From the NCBI GenBank assembly GCA_964353015.1, contig CAYGUA010000002.1, positions 186,001 through 250,000 of the forward strand: a stretch of DNA of 64,000 nucleotides, in the 5' to 3' direction. Under the pieces are notes generated by a model. It had not been told where the DNA came from, made no database searches, and saw only the letters and a program-made list of their open reading frames with translations. The DNA is from JAMZMI01 sp964353015 (GTDB lineage Bacteria; Bacteroidota; Bacteroidia; Cytophagales; Cyclobacteriaceae). The position numbers and the translations under genes are program-made. Within the stretch, counting starts at the first letter, position 1. Every line of letters starts with the position of its first letter. Shown here in pieces: positions 40,164 through 49,803 of the stretch.

Positions 40164-40513
40164 GGAGCACAGACTCTGACAGTATTTAGGTGTTCAAAGG
40201 TAGAATTGAATGCCATTACAGCCTCAGGTGAAGTTGCCTCAACCATTTCTTGTAAAGATGTAAATATCAGGTCCATGGAAAATCCATACTGTTTAGCGAG
40301 TCTGGCTGCAAGCTCTTGATTGGGTTCTGCGATTCCGACAAGTTCGAATGTCGTAGAATCCGGGTGATTAAACACCCAAAACACATGTCCGTGACTCAGT
40401 CCATCCAACCCAAGGCGCAGAGGATTCTGGCCTTGGACTGGTAGATGAACTGTACATACAACTAAACTACTAACTATGAAGAACCTAAATATTTTACTGG
40501 ATTGCATGAACAT
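39935..40513 (-). pseudogene. Chimeric ORF made by the tandem duplication
   Basis: A 192-aa ORF whose residues 1-117 equal the N-terminus of the neighbouring Gfo/Idh protein (signal peptide and half of the Rossmann domain), while residues 118-192 equal the C-terminus of the alpha/beta hydrolase. The fusion point VCAP-AAHLD falls exactly at the duplication junction (40163/40164) and happens to stay in frame. It has its own duplicated promoter and operator, so it may be transcribed. Neither half keeps a complete active site: the Gfo/Idh catalytic Lys and the hydrolase Ser are both absent. It is most likely a non-functional by-product or an assembly artefact. Confidence 0.85.
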
Positions 40514-41055
40514 ATCTCTCTATTGACATTTAATAAGCCCAAGCTTGTTACATTGCTTGTAGTCGGTATTGAGGAAAACAAAACCGCGCGCTTCATTTTA
40601 TACAGTCTAGATAAATTAAAAATTGATACTTTTGAAGTACACGTGTAATATTACTTAAAAATTCTCTTTTTTACATTGAAATCATCTTCTATCTTGAGAG
40701 TTCTATTGATCCAATGTTTTGTGTCTTCGCTAAGAGAAGCTTACTTAATGCCTCGATATAAGAATAGCTTAACGATGAGCGTCTCTAAGTCAGAAATTTG
40801 TAATAAGTGGCATAAAAGATGACTCCTCATTTATTTAAATGGTCACCAAAAAATTGATCCATAAAGTCAATACTTTCATCAAACCACTCTTGGGCTCTCA
40901 AAAAATTATGTGGCGCATTTTCAAAAATTAGGAAGTCATTGGCAATGCCTAATGCGTCTAACCTTTGCCGCGTGGGTTCAGCTCGTGTACTGGGATCATC
41001 CAATTCACCAGCCATAAATGCCATAGGCGGATCTGATACGTCTAGATGTGCCGCT
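40164..41055. repeat. 892-bp tandem duplication, copy 2
   Basis: Second copy of the unit described at 39272. It spans the chimeric ORF's 5' part, its promoter region, and the true 3' end of the alpha/beta hydrolase. The 313-bp gap at 40514-40826 is identical to that at 39622-39934 and holds only operator 5. Confidence 0.95.
40637..40648. promoter_or_regulatory. Operator GTACACGTGTAA (site 5, duplicated copy of site 4)
   Basis: Identical to site 4, offset by exactly 892 bases (palindromic core 40638-40647). It lies 124 bases before the chimeric ORF. Confidence 0.7.
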
Positions 41056-41732
41056 GGCGAGGCAATCCGGTAAGTATTATAGTTTTCCACTTGTGTTCCG
41101 CTTAAGAACTTTTGATAGAAGTCCTTCGTCATAGAGATATTTTTTATCCGCTCTGTTTGGAAATCTAATTGAGCAGCTGATGGAATGGAAGCCTGAACGC
41201 GAGCATCATATGATCCTGTATAAAGATCTTCCCATAAGCCTTTGGAATTGCCAGCTGTGGCCAATAATGCAACTAGATGCCCACCCGCGGAATGACCTGT
41301 TGCACCCACTCTATTTCGATCGATACCATATTCATCAGCATGTTCCTTTAACCACACAACGGCAGCCTGAAGGTCTTGAATCTGGGCAGGAAAAGGTGCT
41401 ACATCAGACAATCTGTATGAAACTGATGCCGTAGCATACCCACGTTCAGCCAATGCTCTTGACACATGGTGGTAATTCTTTCTTGTGCCCTTGTGCCAGG
41501 CGCCCCCGTGAACACAAACAATGACTGGAACGGGTTTTTCAATTCCCTCTGGTAGAAACAGATCAAGTTTCATCTCTATGCTATCCACCTTCAGATAGGT
41601 GATATCAAAGACTTCTTTCACATGATATCGGCCTTTCTCTTGACCGATGAGTTGGACATTTATTGATAGAACCATGAAGAGCATACATATCATTCGTTCT
41701 GTGATCTTAAGGTAATTGCGATTTCGTATCAT
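40827..41732 (-). CDS. Alpha/beta hydrolase (BD-FAE-like carbohydrate esterase), exported
   Basis: A 301-aa esterase-type hydrolase with a signal peptide ending LIGQ. HGGAW (residues 75-79) is the oxyanion-hole motif, GHSAGG contains the nucleophile Ser148, and NAPHNF near the C-terminus holds the catalytic His. Enzymes of this type remove acetyl or aryl esters from polysaccharides. It overlaps the upstream GH92 gene by four bases (ATGA) and is the last intact gene of the GH92 operon. Its last 76 or so codons lie in the 892-bp duplication. Confidence 0.9.
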   Translation of the reverse strand: MIRNRNYLKITERMICMLFMVLSINVQLIGQEKGRYHVKEVFDITYLKVDSIEMKLDLFLPEGIEKPVPVIVCVHGGAWHKGTRKNYHHVSRALAERGYATASVSYRLSDVAPFPAQIQDLQAAVVWLKEHADEYGIDRNRVGATGHSAGGHLVALLATAGNSKGLWEDLYTGSYDARVQASIPSAAQLDFQTERIKNISMTKDFYQKFLSGTQVENYNTYRIASPAAHLDVSDPPMAFMAGELDDPSTRAEPTRQRLDALGIANDFLIFENAPHNFLRAQEWFDESIDFMDQFFGDHLNK

Positions 41733-44032
41733 TTTCCGAAGTTTCTATTTGGTAAAGGTCCCATTTCAATTGTAAGCGTTCCTCCATCAACGATAGCTGA
41801 ATGGTCAAACATGGGGCCTGTTAGCTCCTTTCCATTCAAAACTACAGACTGCACATATTTATTTTTGGTCGAGTTATTCAGCGTTTCAATCACAAACTCG
41901 CGATCCTCAGAAAGGTCAATGCGAACCTTGTCAAACAATGGTCGGCCTATAGTGTATTCCGTGGAGCCTGGACAGACCTGATAGAAACCCAGAGCATTTA
42001 GAATGTACCATGCAGACATCTGCCCACAATCTTCATTCCCAGCCAATCCATTTGGATCATTAAAATAAAGTGTCTGTAGTACGGTATCAACCAACGCCTG
42101 GGTTTTCCAAGGTTCGCCAACATAATTGTACAAGTGGGTAATATGGTGACCAGGTTCATTGCCATGAGCATATTGACCAATAAGACCGGAGATATCATTG
42201 GATATTTCATTGCCGGTAATCTCGGAATCCATTGTGAAAAAAGTATCCAATTTATCTGAAAAGGCTTTTCTCCCACCAATCAAATCGACAAGTCCTTCTA
42301 CATCATGTGGAACAAACCAAATCCACTGCCATGCATTTCCTTCACAATAATCATCTTTGCGATGGGTAGACGCTTTAGGGTCGAATGGAGTTCTCCACGA
42401 GCCATCTGATAGCTTGCCCCGCATAAACCTTGTTTCCTGATCGAAGTACTGCGAATATCTTTTTGACCTGTTCATGTAGGTATCATAGTCCTTCTCCTTC
42501 CCAAGATCCTTTGCCATTTGGGCAATGCACCAATCATCGTAGGCATACTCTAGTGCTTTAGCTACCACTTCAATGTCCTTATCCGCCGGAATGAATTCTT
42601 GCTGCTGATTATACTTCTTAGCTTGAGCCATCAGTTTGTCCAAAATCCGGTCATCATGCGCGATGATACCTTCAGGATTGTAATTAGAAGCATGAATCAT
42701 GGCTTGGTAAGCCTTCTCAACATCAAAATCTTGAATGCCCTTGAAATAGGCATCCACTATTACAGGAATAGCATGATAGCCTATCATTGTACCAGTATAA
42801 TTAGCGGCAAGTTCCCATTTTGGCAAGACACCTCCCTCCTCGTATTTTCTGAGAAGGGTTTTGACCAATTCATTGTCGAAATCCGGATTGGTTATGGTCA
42901 GAAGCGGATGAAACGCCCGAAAGGTGTCCCACAGAGAAAAAACAGTAAACATGTTTTCTCCCTTGGGAAGTTGGCCGATTTTCATATCCATTTTACGGTA
43001 TTTCCCATCTATATCATTAAATATGTTGGGACTAATCGATGTGTGGTAAAGTGCCGTGTAAAAGATCGTTTTTTGATCTTCCGTTGCACCTTCTATTTTG
43101 ATATTACTTAACTGATTACTCCATTTTTCAAATGCCTCAGATTTGACTTTATCAAAGTCCCAATGTGGAATTTCTGCTTCGATATTTTTCCTAGCTCCTT
43201 CGTTATCAACTACTGAAATACCTACTTTGACCAGTACGGACCCTTCTCCCTTGAAGGTTAAAACCGCTTTCGCTCTTGAAGCTTTAATGCTCTTGTCATC
43301 GCCATGCAAAAGGGTATCATTGTAAAATTCAACATCAAATGGCTGATTGAACAGTGCATGAAAATAGATGTGCTGCTTTTTAGCCCACCCACTTGTCATC
43401 TTGTAACCTATGAGCTCTGTATCACTGATCACTGAGAATTCATTGACGACATTCTCGTTATGCCTTTCTTGCAAAACATGAGTGAGATCAATCATCAGTT
43501 TTTTGTCCGAATCGTTTTTGTAGCTATATCGATGAAAACCAGCGCGTGAGGTGGTGGTTAGCTCAGCATTGATTTGATCATCCAATAGTTGTACTTGATA
43601 ATAACCGGGCTGTGAAGATTCTTCGTGATGAGAAAATCGAGAACGAAAGCCTGAATCAGGATCCTTCGCATTCCCACTTGTCAATTGTGTTACTCCAGAG
43701 AAAGGCATAAATAAAACATCTCCATAGTCAGCAATTCCCGTTCCACTCAAATGGGTATGAGAAAAACCGATAATTGAACTATCCGAATAGTGATATCCTC
43801 CACAGGCATCCCAGCCTACTGTCCTGGTATCAGGACTTAGTTGAACCATCCCGTAAGGAGTAGTAGCACCGGGAAAGGTATGCCCATGTCCGCCAGTTCC
43901 AATGAAGGTGTTTACAAAATCAGCATTTTCAGTATGTTCTATTTCATCAAAACTTTTAATTGATTGACGGCACCCGAAAATCATCGTAATCGGAACGATG
44001 AAGGTAACCCAAGCGCGAACAAGTCCGATCAT
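41729..44032 (-). CDS. GH92 alpha-mannosidase 1 (lipoprotein)
   Basis: The ATG at 44032, seven bases after the propeller-5 stop, gives 767 aa with lipobox IFGC (Cys21); the longer frame from 44080 overlaps propeller 5. GH92 hallmarks are complete: FIGTGGHGHTFPGATTPYGM, CEGNAWQWIWFVPHD (expected general acid Glu), GNEPGHH and GNEDCGQMSAW (Asp of the expected base region). GH92 enzymes are calcium-dependent exo-alpha-mannosidases of glycans. Linkage (1,2, 1,3, 1,4 or 1,6) cannot be assigned from sequence alone. Confidence 0.94.
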   Translation of the reverse strand: MIGLVRAWVTFIVPITMIFGCRQSIKSFDEIEHTENADFVNTFIGTGGHGHTFPGATTPYGMVQLSPDTRTVGWDACGGYHYSDSSIIGFSHTHLSGTGIADYGDVLFMPFSGVTQLTSGNAKDPDSGFRSRFSHHEESSQPGYYQVQLLDDQINAELTTTSRAGFHRYSYKNDSDKKLMIDLTHVLQERHNENVVNEFSVISDTELIGYKMTSGWAKKQHIYFHALFNQPFDVEFYNDTLLHGDDKSIKASRAKAVLTFKGEGSVLVKVGISVVDNEGARKNIEAEIPHWDFDKVKSEAFEKWSNQLSNIKIEGATEDQKTIFYTALYHTSISPNIFNDIDGKYRKMDMKIGQLPKGENMFTVFSLWDTFRAFHPLLTITNPDFDNELVKTLLRKYEEGGVLPKWELAANYTGTMIGYHAIPVIVDAYFKGIQDFDVEKAYQAMIHASNYNPEGIIAHDDRILDKLMAQAKKYNQQQEFIPADKDIEVVAKALEYAYDDWCIAQMAKDLGKEKDYDTYMNRSKRYSQYFDQETRFMRGKLSDGSWRTPFDPKASTHRKDDYCEGNAWQWIWFVPHDVEGLVDLIGGRKAFSDKLDTFFTMDSEITGNEISNDISGLIGQYAHGNEPGHHITHLYNYVGEPWKTQALVDTVLQTLYFNDPNGLAGNEDCGQMSAWYILNALGFYQVCPGSTEYTIGRPLFDKVRIDLSEDREFVIETLNNSTKNKYVQSVVLNGKELTGPMFDHSAIVDGGTLTIEMGPLPNRNFGK

Positions 44033-44039
44033 ATTCCTG

Positions 44040-46712
44040 TTATTCAATTGCATGGATATAGCCATCAGATGACATGACATACGCTTTGCCTTTATAAAGT
44101 GCCGGTGTAGACTCTTCCACTTTATTGCCCATTTGGTACATCCATTTTACATTCGTGGTACCATCTCCATTGCCTTCAGAGTCCACACAGTAGAAGTATG
44201 GGTCAGCGATACTTGGAAAAAAAACGTCACCCTTACCTCCAATCACAGGACTGCTTAAACCTGCTCCCATCTGAGTCCAGATCAGTTCGCCTGATTCAGC
44301 ATCGATACAATAAACAACCGCCTCCACACAGATTCCTCCTAATCCCAACCCATGCCAACAGGACATATATACCCTGCCATCATGTACTGCAGGGGTAATA
44401 TTGAAAATATTGTTTCCATCTACAAATTCCCAAACCAGCTCTCCCGTCTTTGCATCAATGCACTTATTCTTGACGTAGATTCTTCCCTCTTTTATGATAG
44501 CCACTCCCGAATCGGTACCCGCTCCATTGTATTGCCAAACCAGCTCTCCCGTTTTTTTATTGAAGGCTTTCAGATAATCGTCCCAGCTTCCAAAAATTAC
44601 AATGTCATCTTCCACTGCTGGTTCACTACATACCGATCTGGAGAACGGTTTTTTCCAAATAATAGCACCCGTATTGGCATCTAATGCCCAGGCATAGCCA
44701 TCAATTCCCGGCACATAGACCATACCGTCAGAAGCGGTAGCCGAACCCCAAACCCAGTCTACGCTTTGTTTCCAAATTAACTTACCTGTTTTGGCGTCCA
44801 GGCAATAAAACTCATCTTCCCCACCCTGCTGACCAACATAGATTTTACCATCGTAATAAGTCGGAGCACCTGATATAGAAGCTCCAATTTCGAACTTCCA
44901 GATTTCATCTCCCGTATGGGCGTCTGCTGCGTAGATGAATCGACAAGGAGACCCAAAAAAGACCATATCATTTGCCGCAGTTGGTTTAGATTGATAATAA
45001 GCTCCTCCTGCTATTTGGTCGCTGAGAATTCGATTGCCCTCTTTTTCGAAGCTTTCTAGTAAGCTCATTTTCCAGAGCACTTCTCCTTTCGTATTGAGGC
45101 AATGCGCATAGAGATCCGAGTCGTTGATAATGATTTTCGAATCCTTAATAGCCAAATCCGCTAGAATTGGATGATGACTCAAATGTTTTTTGAAGAGTAC
45201 TTTAACCTCACCCTTTTTCAGCTGTAGACCATAAAAACTTCCTTTCATGGTGCCGAAAAAGTACTTGTCTCCAATAAAAACAGGAGCTGATCGAATCCAA
45301 TCATCAGCAGCATACTTGATTAAGAGCTCACCACTTTCCATATCAAAAACATAAAAATTCTTATCAGCCGCACCTACGGCCACCTTATCTTCTGCTACAA
45401 ATGGAGCCGAAAAATGTCGAAATGATCTTGTCTCCAAATTTTCCACTTGATACTTCCATTTCACTTCTCCAGTGGTTTTATTCAAACAATAGAAAACCCC
45501 ATCATTGGCGCCAAAAAAAACGCACGCGTCAGAAACGGCTGCCTTGTCATTGATTGCACCACCTGCTCTGAAAACCCAGTTAGGTTTTGGCCTGTTTCCT
45601 AATTTTCTCGTCGCATCCCAGCCATACATGTAACCATCAAGCGTTCCCTGATAGACCCAACTACCTGCGTCTAAGAGTGGCTCGGCAAATGTGTAACCTG
45701 TATAAAGTTCAAATAGCACCTTACCTGTTTTGATGTTTTTAGCCATCACACGATCATGGGCTTGCGTAAGTGGTGGTGTGGTGTGAATGTCCATTACACC
45801 ATAAGGGTAAACTACTATTTCGTTATTGGCAGCAAATGCAGCATGGCCAGCCCGATAATCTACGTGACCCACCTCGATTTCTCTTTCTCGCTCCCCAGTT
45901 TCCTTATTAACTAAAACCACATCTTTGGTAGGACCTCCATTACCTCGAGCCCCTAATTCACGAAACATGATGTGATCTTTAAGAATGACTGGACTTGATT
46001 GGTTATTGGGTGCATGATACAACTGATCACCCATGATTTCAATGATTTGTTTTGTATCCCATATTTTCTCCCCCGTGTTGAGATCAAGACAGTACATCGT
46101 AGTTCTCACGCCTGGGGATGACAAATACACTCGATCACCTTCAATGGCAGGTTTAGATTCCCAGGCCAGACCAATTGGGAACGTCCAGGCTTTTTGACCC
46201 TTAGTTGGACCCAAGGCTCCAGTGTAACCAGATAGGCCTTCATTTCCCTTGTATGAAGTCCAAGGGATTTCTTGCTGAGAAGAAGGATCAATCGGATCTA
46301 AATCAGAGGTAAAAGCCAATGATTTTCCATTTGAAGCCTCCACCTGATATTTTTCCAAAACAGCATATCCATCATCTACTATTTTACCCAGCGTAACAAT
46401 CTGATCGTCCGAGAAAACTTGAGGCTTGTTATTATTCCAAAGGTTGTTCCATCTTGTATTTTGATTCAGTCGGTTGTCAACTTCCACATAATTAGGGAGC
46501 GGAATTCCTTGTTGCTGCAGCGTTACAGCCCAAAGCTTCATTTTGATCGCTCTTAAATCAAAGTTCTCTCGATTCGTTGGGATTTCTTTGATTTCGTTCC
46601 TGATTTGATCGAGCTCGTCATCGCCACTGGAATTTTGTACTTGTCCGTAAAGCGATACACTCCCAAGGAAAAACGCAGAAATCCATAAAGCTAATTTTGA
46701 TCTCATCTTCAT
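44040..46712 (-). CDS. PQQ-like beta-propeller protein 5 (exported)
   Basis: The ATG at 46712 (or 46706) gives 890 aa with a Sec signal ending LYGQ; the frame is open further upstream but that part overlaps the GH92 gene. The shared N-terminal motif reads SGDDELDQIRNEIKEIPTN and then LQQQG. PQQ-type blades follow, with FYCLDAKTGKLIWK and ALDANTGAIIWKK. It is close to propellers 1 and 3 (DQIAGGAYYQSKP, QQGGEDEFYCLDA). It sits between two GH92 genes with seven-base gaps on both sides, so it is tightly tied to mannoside breakdown. Confidence 0.85.
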   Translation of the reverse strand: MKMRSKLALWISAFFLGSVSLYGQVQNSSGDDELDQIRNEIKEIPTNRENFDLRAIKMKLWAVTLQQQGIPLPNYVEVDNRLNQNTRWNNLWNNNKPQVFSDDQIVTLGKIVDDGYAVLEKYQVEASNGKSLAFTSDLDPIDPSSQQEIPWTSYKGNEGLSGYTGALGPTKGQKAWTFPIGLAWESKPAIEGDRVYLSSPGVRTTMYCLDLNTGEKIWDTKQIIEIMGDQLYHAPNNQSSPVILKDHIMFRELGARGNGGPTKDVVLVNKETGEREREIEVGHVDYRAGHAAFAANNEIVVYPYGVMDIHTTPPLTQAHDRVMAKNIKTGKVLFELYTGYTFAEPLLDAGSWVYQGTLDGYMYGWDATRKLGNRPKPNWVFRAGGAINDKAAVSDACVFFGANDGVFYCLNKTTGEVKWKYQVENLETRSFRHFSAPFVAEDKVAVGAADKNFYVFDMESGELLIKYAADDWIRSAPVFIGDKYFFGTMKGSFYGLQLKKGEVKVLFKKHLSHHPILADLAIKDSKIIINDSDLYAHCLNTKGEVLWKMSLLESFEKEGNRILSDQIAGGAYYQSKPTAANDMVFFGSPCRFIYAADAHTGDEIWKFEIGASISGAPTYYDGKIYVGQQGGEDEFYCLDAKTGKLIWKQSVDWVWGSATASDGMVYVPGIDGYAWALDANTGAIIWKKPFSRSVCSEPAVEDDIVIFGSWDDYLKAFNKKTGELVWQYNGAGTDSGVAIIKEGRIYVKNKCIDAKTGELVWEFVDGNNIFNITPAVHDGRVYMSCWHGLGLGGICVEAVVYCIDAESGELIWTQMGAGLSSPVIGGKGDVFFPSIADPYFYCVDSEGNGDGTTNVKWMYQMGNKVEESTPALYKGKAYVMSSDGYIHAIE

Positions 46713-46719
46713 ACCAACT

Positions 46720-49074
46720 TCAATAAGTCGCCTCCCCATTTGCATAAGGCACAGGGGCTGTTTTTGTACCCCATTTACTGGGTTTACTACCCATTGTGTA
46801 TTCGAGCGTTCCGCCGTTAGATATGTCATCATGCGTGAACCACACATTTTTATGGGGTTTTCCATTCAGCTTAACAGACTGGATATAGATATTATTATCA
46901 CTTAGGTTTTTAGCTGTAATGCGAAACTGCTTTCCACTCTCCAGATTAATGGTAGCTTCTTCAAGTAAGGGAGAGCCAAAAACGTAAATGCCTCCTGCGG
47001 GATTGACAGGATAAAAACCCATTGCACTAAAGACATACCATGCTGACATCTGTCCGGCATCTTCATTTCCGATATAGCCATCGGGAGTAGTCTTGTAAAA
47101 TTCTTCATCTATTTGATGAATCAATTTCTGTGTTTTCCAGGGTTGTCCTGCGTAATTGTATAGGTAAGCCACGTGATGACAGGGTTCGTTTCCGTGGGCA
47201 TAGTCCCCAATCAGACCAGACACATCTCCTACAGAAGATTCACCAGTATATGGCAGGGTAAATAGCTGGTCGAGCCTTTTCGCCATGGCCTCTTTACCTC
47301 CCATGATATCCGCCAATCCATAAACATCATGTGGCACGAACCAAAGATATTGCCACGCATTTCCTTCAGTATAATCCCTGTCGTGAAAGTCTTCGCGGTG
47401 ATAGGCTCTTGGGTCGAAAGGTTCTCTGAACTCGCCAGAGTTCAACTTGGCTCTGAAAAACTTCGTTTCAGTATCCCAAACGTTTTTATAGTATTGTGCT
47501 CTTTTCAAAAATTCATCCCTCACCTCGGTATTACCCATCTTTTGCGCCGCAAGAGCGACAGTCCAGTCATCATACGCATGCTCCAACGTCACAGAAACAC
47601 CCGTTCTAACTAAATCATTTGGGTGATAACCCTTTTCCAAATAGTGCATCTGACCATAGTAGGCTGGGTAAATGGCCCTTCCGCTCGTGCTATCTATGCC
47701 AGGATTGTTTGCCGATTCGACCATCGCATCTAGCATTTCTTCCGGATCTGATGTGGTTATACCTTTTACATAAGCATCTGCAATGACTGGAAAAGAATGA
47801 AGCCCTATCATACAGGTATTTTCATTTTGATACATAGACCACATGGGCAGCATTTTCATAGGATACTGATCCTGAAAGTCTAGCATCGTTTTGATGATAT
47901 TATCCGTACGGTTTTGCTGTAGCAAAGTGAAAAGTGGATGTGTAGCTCTGAAGGTGTCCCATAGTGAAAACATGGTATAGTGGTCATACTCCTTTTCCAT
48001 GTGTACTTCCTGATCCATGCCTAGATATTGACCATTTACATCATGATTGAGTGTGGGATGTATGTTGTTATGATAAAGAGCAGCATAAAATTTCTTCTCG
48101 TTATCCGGATTACCACTCACCTCAACTTTACTCATTTCCGCTATCCATTTCGATTCAGCGACACGCTTCACCTCGTCAAAATCCCAATCCTCAATTTCGG
48201 CATTGAGGTTTTCCAGCGCATTGCCCATAGAGACAGAGGAAACTGAAAACTTGACCATTATTTCTTCCTGTTCATCCGTATCGAAATTGAAAATCAACTT
48301 CATTTTATCACTGGCGCGACTGGGCAAATCATGGTAAAATTTGTTGTCTTTGTTGAATGCCTGTCCATTGGCATCATAGATCATTCTGGACTTGAACGGC
48401 TTTGAGAATTTCATTGCAAAGTAAAGTTGTCTGCTGGCCGCCCATGGGCTACTGGTGATTCGATAACCTGTCACCGTTTGATCTCTATTAATATTCACAT
48501 AAGCATGTTTTACAGTATTACTCCATCCATTGATATGGTGAATCAGGTCGAGCATAATATGAGTGTCTTCTGATTCTGGAAAAGTGTATTTATGCAAGGC
48601 TACCCGCTCTGTAGCCGTCATTTCCGCGTTAATGTCATAGTCCAATAGGCGAACCTGATAATACCCTGGGGAAGCTTTTTCGTAATCATGAGAAAACCTG
48701 GAACGGTAACCATCATCTGGGTTATCGTGCGCACCTGACTGAATTTGAATAGGCCCCACGGTTGGAACGAGTAGAAAGTCACCGGCTTCTGTAAGCCCCG
48801 TACCGCTTAAATGTACCTGGCTAAAGCCCAATAAGCTTGTTGCGTCGTAATGATAACCTCCTGCGGCATCCCAACCGACCGTCTCCCAATCAGGCCCAGG
48901 CGTGACGGTTCCGAATGGAACCATCGCATGCGGAAAGTTATGACCATGACCACCTGTACCGATGAAGACATCTACTTTATCCAAAACACTTTGCTGTGCT
49001 TCAGAAGTACTTGTCAATAAAAGTGTGACAGCTAAGATCAGCAGCATTGATATCTTCTTCATTTCCTTATTCAT
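46720..49074 (-). CDS. GH92 alpha-mannosidase 2 (exported)
   Basis: A 784-aa enzyme with a Sec signal ending SEAQ. Hallmarks: FIGTGGHGHNFPHAMVPFG, TEGNAWQYLWFVPHD (expected general acid Glu), GNEPCHH and GNEDAGQMSAW. The N-terminal beta-sandwich and C-terminal (alpha/alpha)6 barrel are both full length. It differs enough from GH92 1 (for example FPHAMV in place of FPGATT) to suggest a different linkage. It heads the minus-strand operon, 104 bases from operator 6. Confidence 0.94.
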   Translation of the reverse strand: MNKEMKKISMLLILAVTLLLTSTSEAQQSVLDKVDVFIGTGGHGHNFPHAMVPFGTVTPGPDWETVGWDAAGGYHYDATSLLGFSQVHLSGTGLTEAGDFLLVPTVGPIQIQSGAHDNPDDGYRSRFSHDYEKASPGYYQVRLLDYDINAEMTATERVALHKYTFPESEDTHIMLDLIHHINGWSNTVKHAYVNINRDQTVTGYRITSSPWAASRQLYFAMKFSKPFKSRMIYDANGQAFNKDNKFYHDLPSRASDKMKLIFNFDTDEQEEIMVKFSVSSVSMGNALENLNAEIEDWDFDEVKRVAESKWIAEMSKVEVSGNPDNEKKFYAALYHNNIHPTLNHDVNGQYLGMDQEVHMEKEYDHYTMFSLWDTFRATHPLFTLLQQNRTDNIIKTMLDFQDQYPMKMLPMWSMYQNENTCMIGLHSFPVIADAYVKGITTSDPEEMLDAMVESANNPGIDSTSGRAIYPAYYGQMHYLEKGYHPNDLVRTGVSVTLEHAYDDWTVALAAQKMGNTEVRDEFLKRAQYYKNVWDTETKFFRAKLNSGEFREPFDPRAYHREDFHDRDYTEGNAWQYLWFVPHDVYGLADIMGGKEAMAKRLDQLFTLPYTGESSVGDVSGLIGDYAHGNEPCHHVAYLYNYAGQPWKTQKLIHQIDEEFYKTTPDGYIGNEDAGQMSAWYVFSAMGFYPVNPAGGIYVFGSPLLEEATINLESGKQFRITAKNLSDNNIYIQSVKLNGKPHKNVWFTHDDISNGGTLEYTMGSKPSKWGTKTAPVPYANGEATY

Positions 49075-49178
49075 TTCTTGAATTGTAATATGCCTGTAGG
49101 GTACTCTTTTGTTATTGGTTTTAAAAAAGTTGAAATTTCTTCTTTTAGATTCGGTACAATAATGTAAAATATATAGTT

Positions 49179-49190
49179 TTACACGTGTTA
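49179..49190. promoter_or_regulatory. Operator TTACACGTGTTA (site 6)
   Basis: A 12-bp site between divergent operons, 104 bases from the GH92 2 start (minus) and 35 bases from the Nudix-like start (plus). On the plus strand its last TA begins TAGTTTAC, in the same register as the -7 boxes at sites 1 and 2 but a weaker match. Confidence 0.75.
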
Positions 49191-49225
49191 GTTTACAATT
49201 TTACAAGAACAATCCTTAATATCAA

Positions 49226-49801
49226 ATGAATAACCATCGAAATACCCAAATTAATTTTCGAACCTGCCTAACAGTCGTAATCTTTCTCGTCTTTAGTCTT
49301 AACTCAAACAGAGCTAAAGCGCAAGGAAAGAATTTTACTTACTTCAAATTGATGGTGATAAATGACAACAATGAAATCCTTTTGGTCAACCACCAGGACA
49401 AATGGGAGCCTGCAGGAAGAAAGTACGACAGTCCTGAGACTATAAAAATAGTACTTAAAGAAATGGGTGCAGAAATGGGTGTGGAGATCGAGAACCCTAG
49501 TTTGAGAGCCATTATTGGAAACTATTACGAAGATTCAAAATACCCCATCATGTTCAATTACGTGACAGCTCAATACAAGTCAGGAGATATTCAAGCACCA
49601 CCCGGTTGCAAGGATGCAAAATGGTATACGATAGAAGACGCCATCGCTATCATACCATTTGAAGGTATGCGCATGGTTCTTACCCAGATTTTCATTGAAG
49701 GCCAGCCAGAACAAACTTGGGGTGGAGCCATGCGAATCAAGCAAGTGCCCAATTCAATTAATAAAACAGCAACAATAATGGAAGACTTCTACCCTTACTA
49801 G
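49226..49801 (+). CDS. Exported Nudix-like protein with partly degenerate Nudix box (2)
   Basis: A 191-aa protein with a Sec signal ending AKAQ. The fold matches Nudix proteins (FKLMVINDNNEILLVN, then AGRKYD). The box reads KEMGAEMG where REUXEExG is expected: one of the metal-binding glutamates is Ala, one is kept and Arg is Lys. Hydrolase activity is doubtful, and the extracytoplasmic location lacks the usual nucleotide substrates. It is a paralogue of 12948-13499 and both lie at or near the head of an operator-controlled operon. The SMP-30 gene starts two bases after its stop. Confidence 0.72.
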   Translation: MNNHRNTQINFRTCLTVVIFLVFSLNSNRAKAQGKNFTYFKLMVINDNNEILLVNHQDKWEPAGRKYDSPETIKIVLKEMGAEMGVEIENPSLRAIIGNYYEDSKYPIMFNYVTAQYKSGDIQAPPGCKDAKWYTIEDAIAIIPFEGMRMVLTQIFIEGQPEQTWGGAMRIKQVPNSINKTATIMEDFYPY

Positions 49802-49803
49802 AC

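Noticed and set aside
39935..40513. Chimeric ORF as a working novel enzyme
   Set aside because: Each half is an exact fragment of a neighbour and lacks that neighbour's catalytic residues; the tandem duplication explains it fully.
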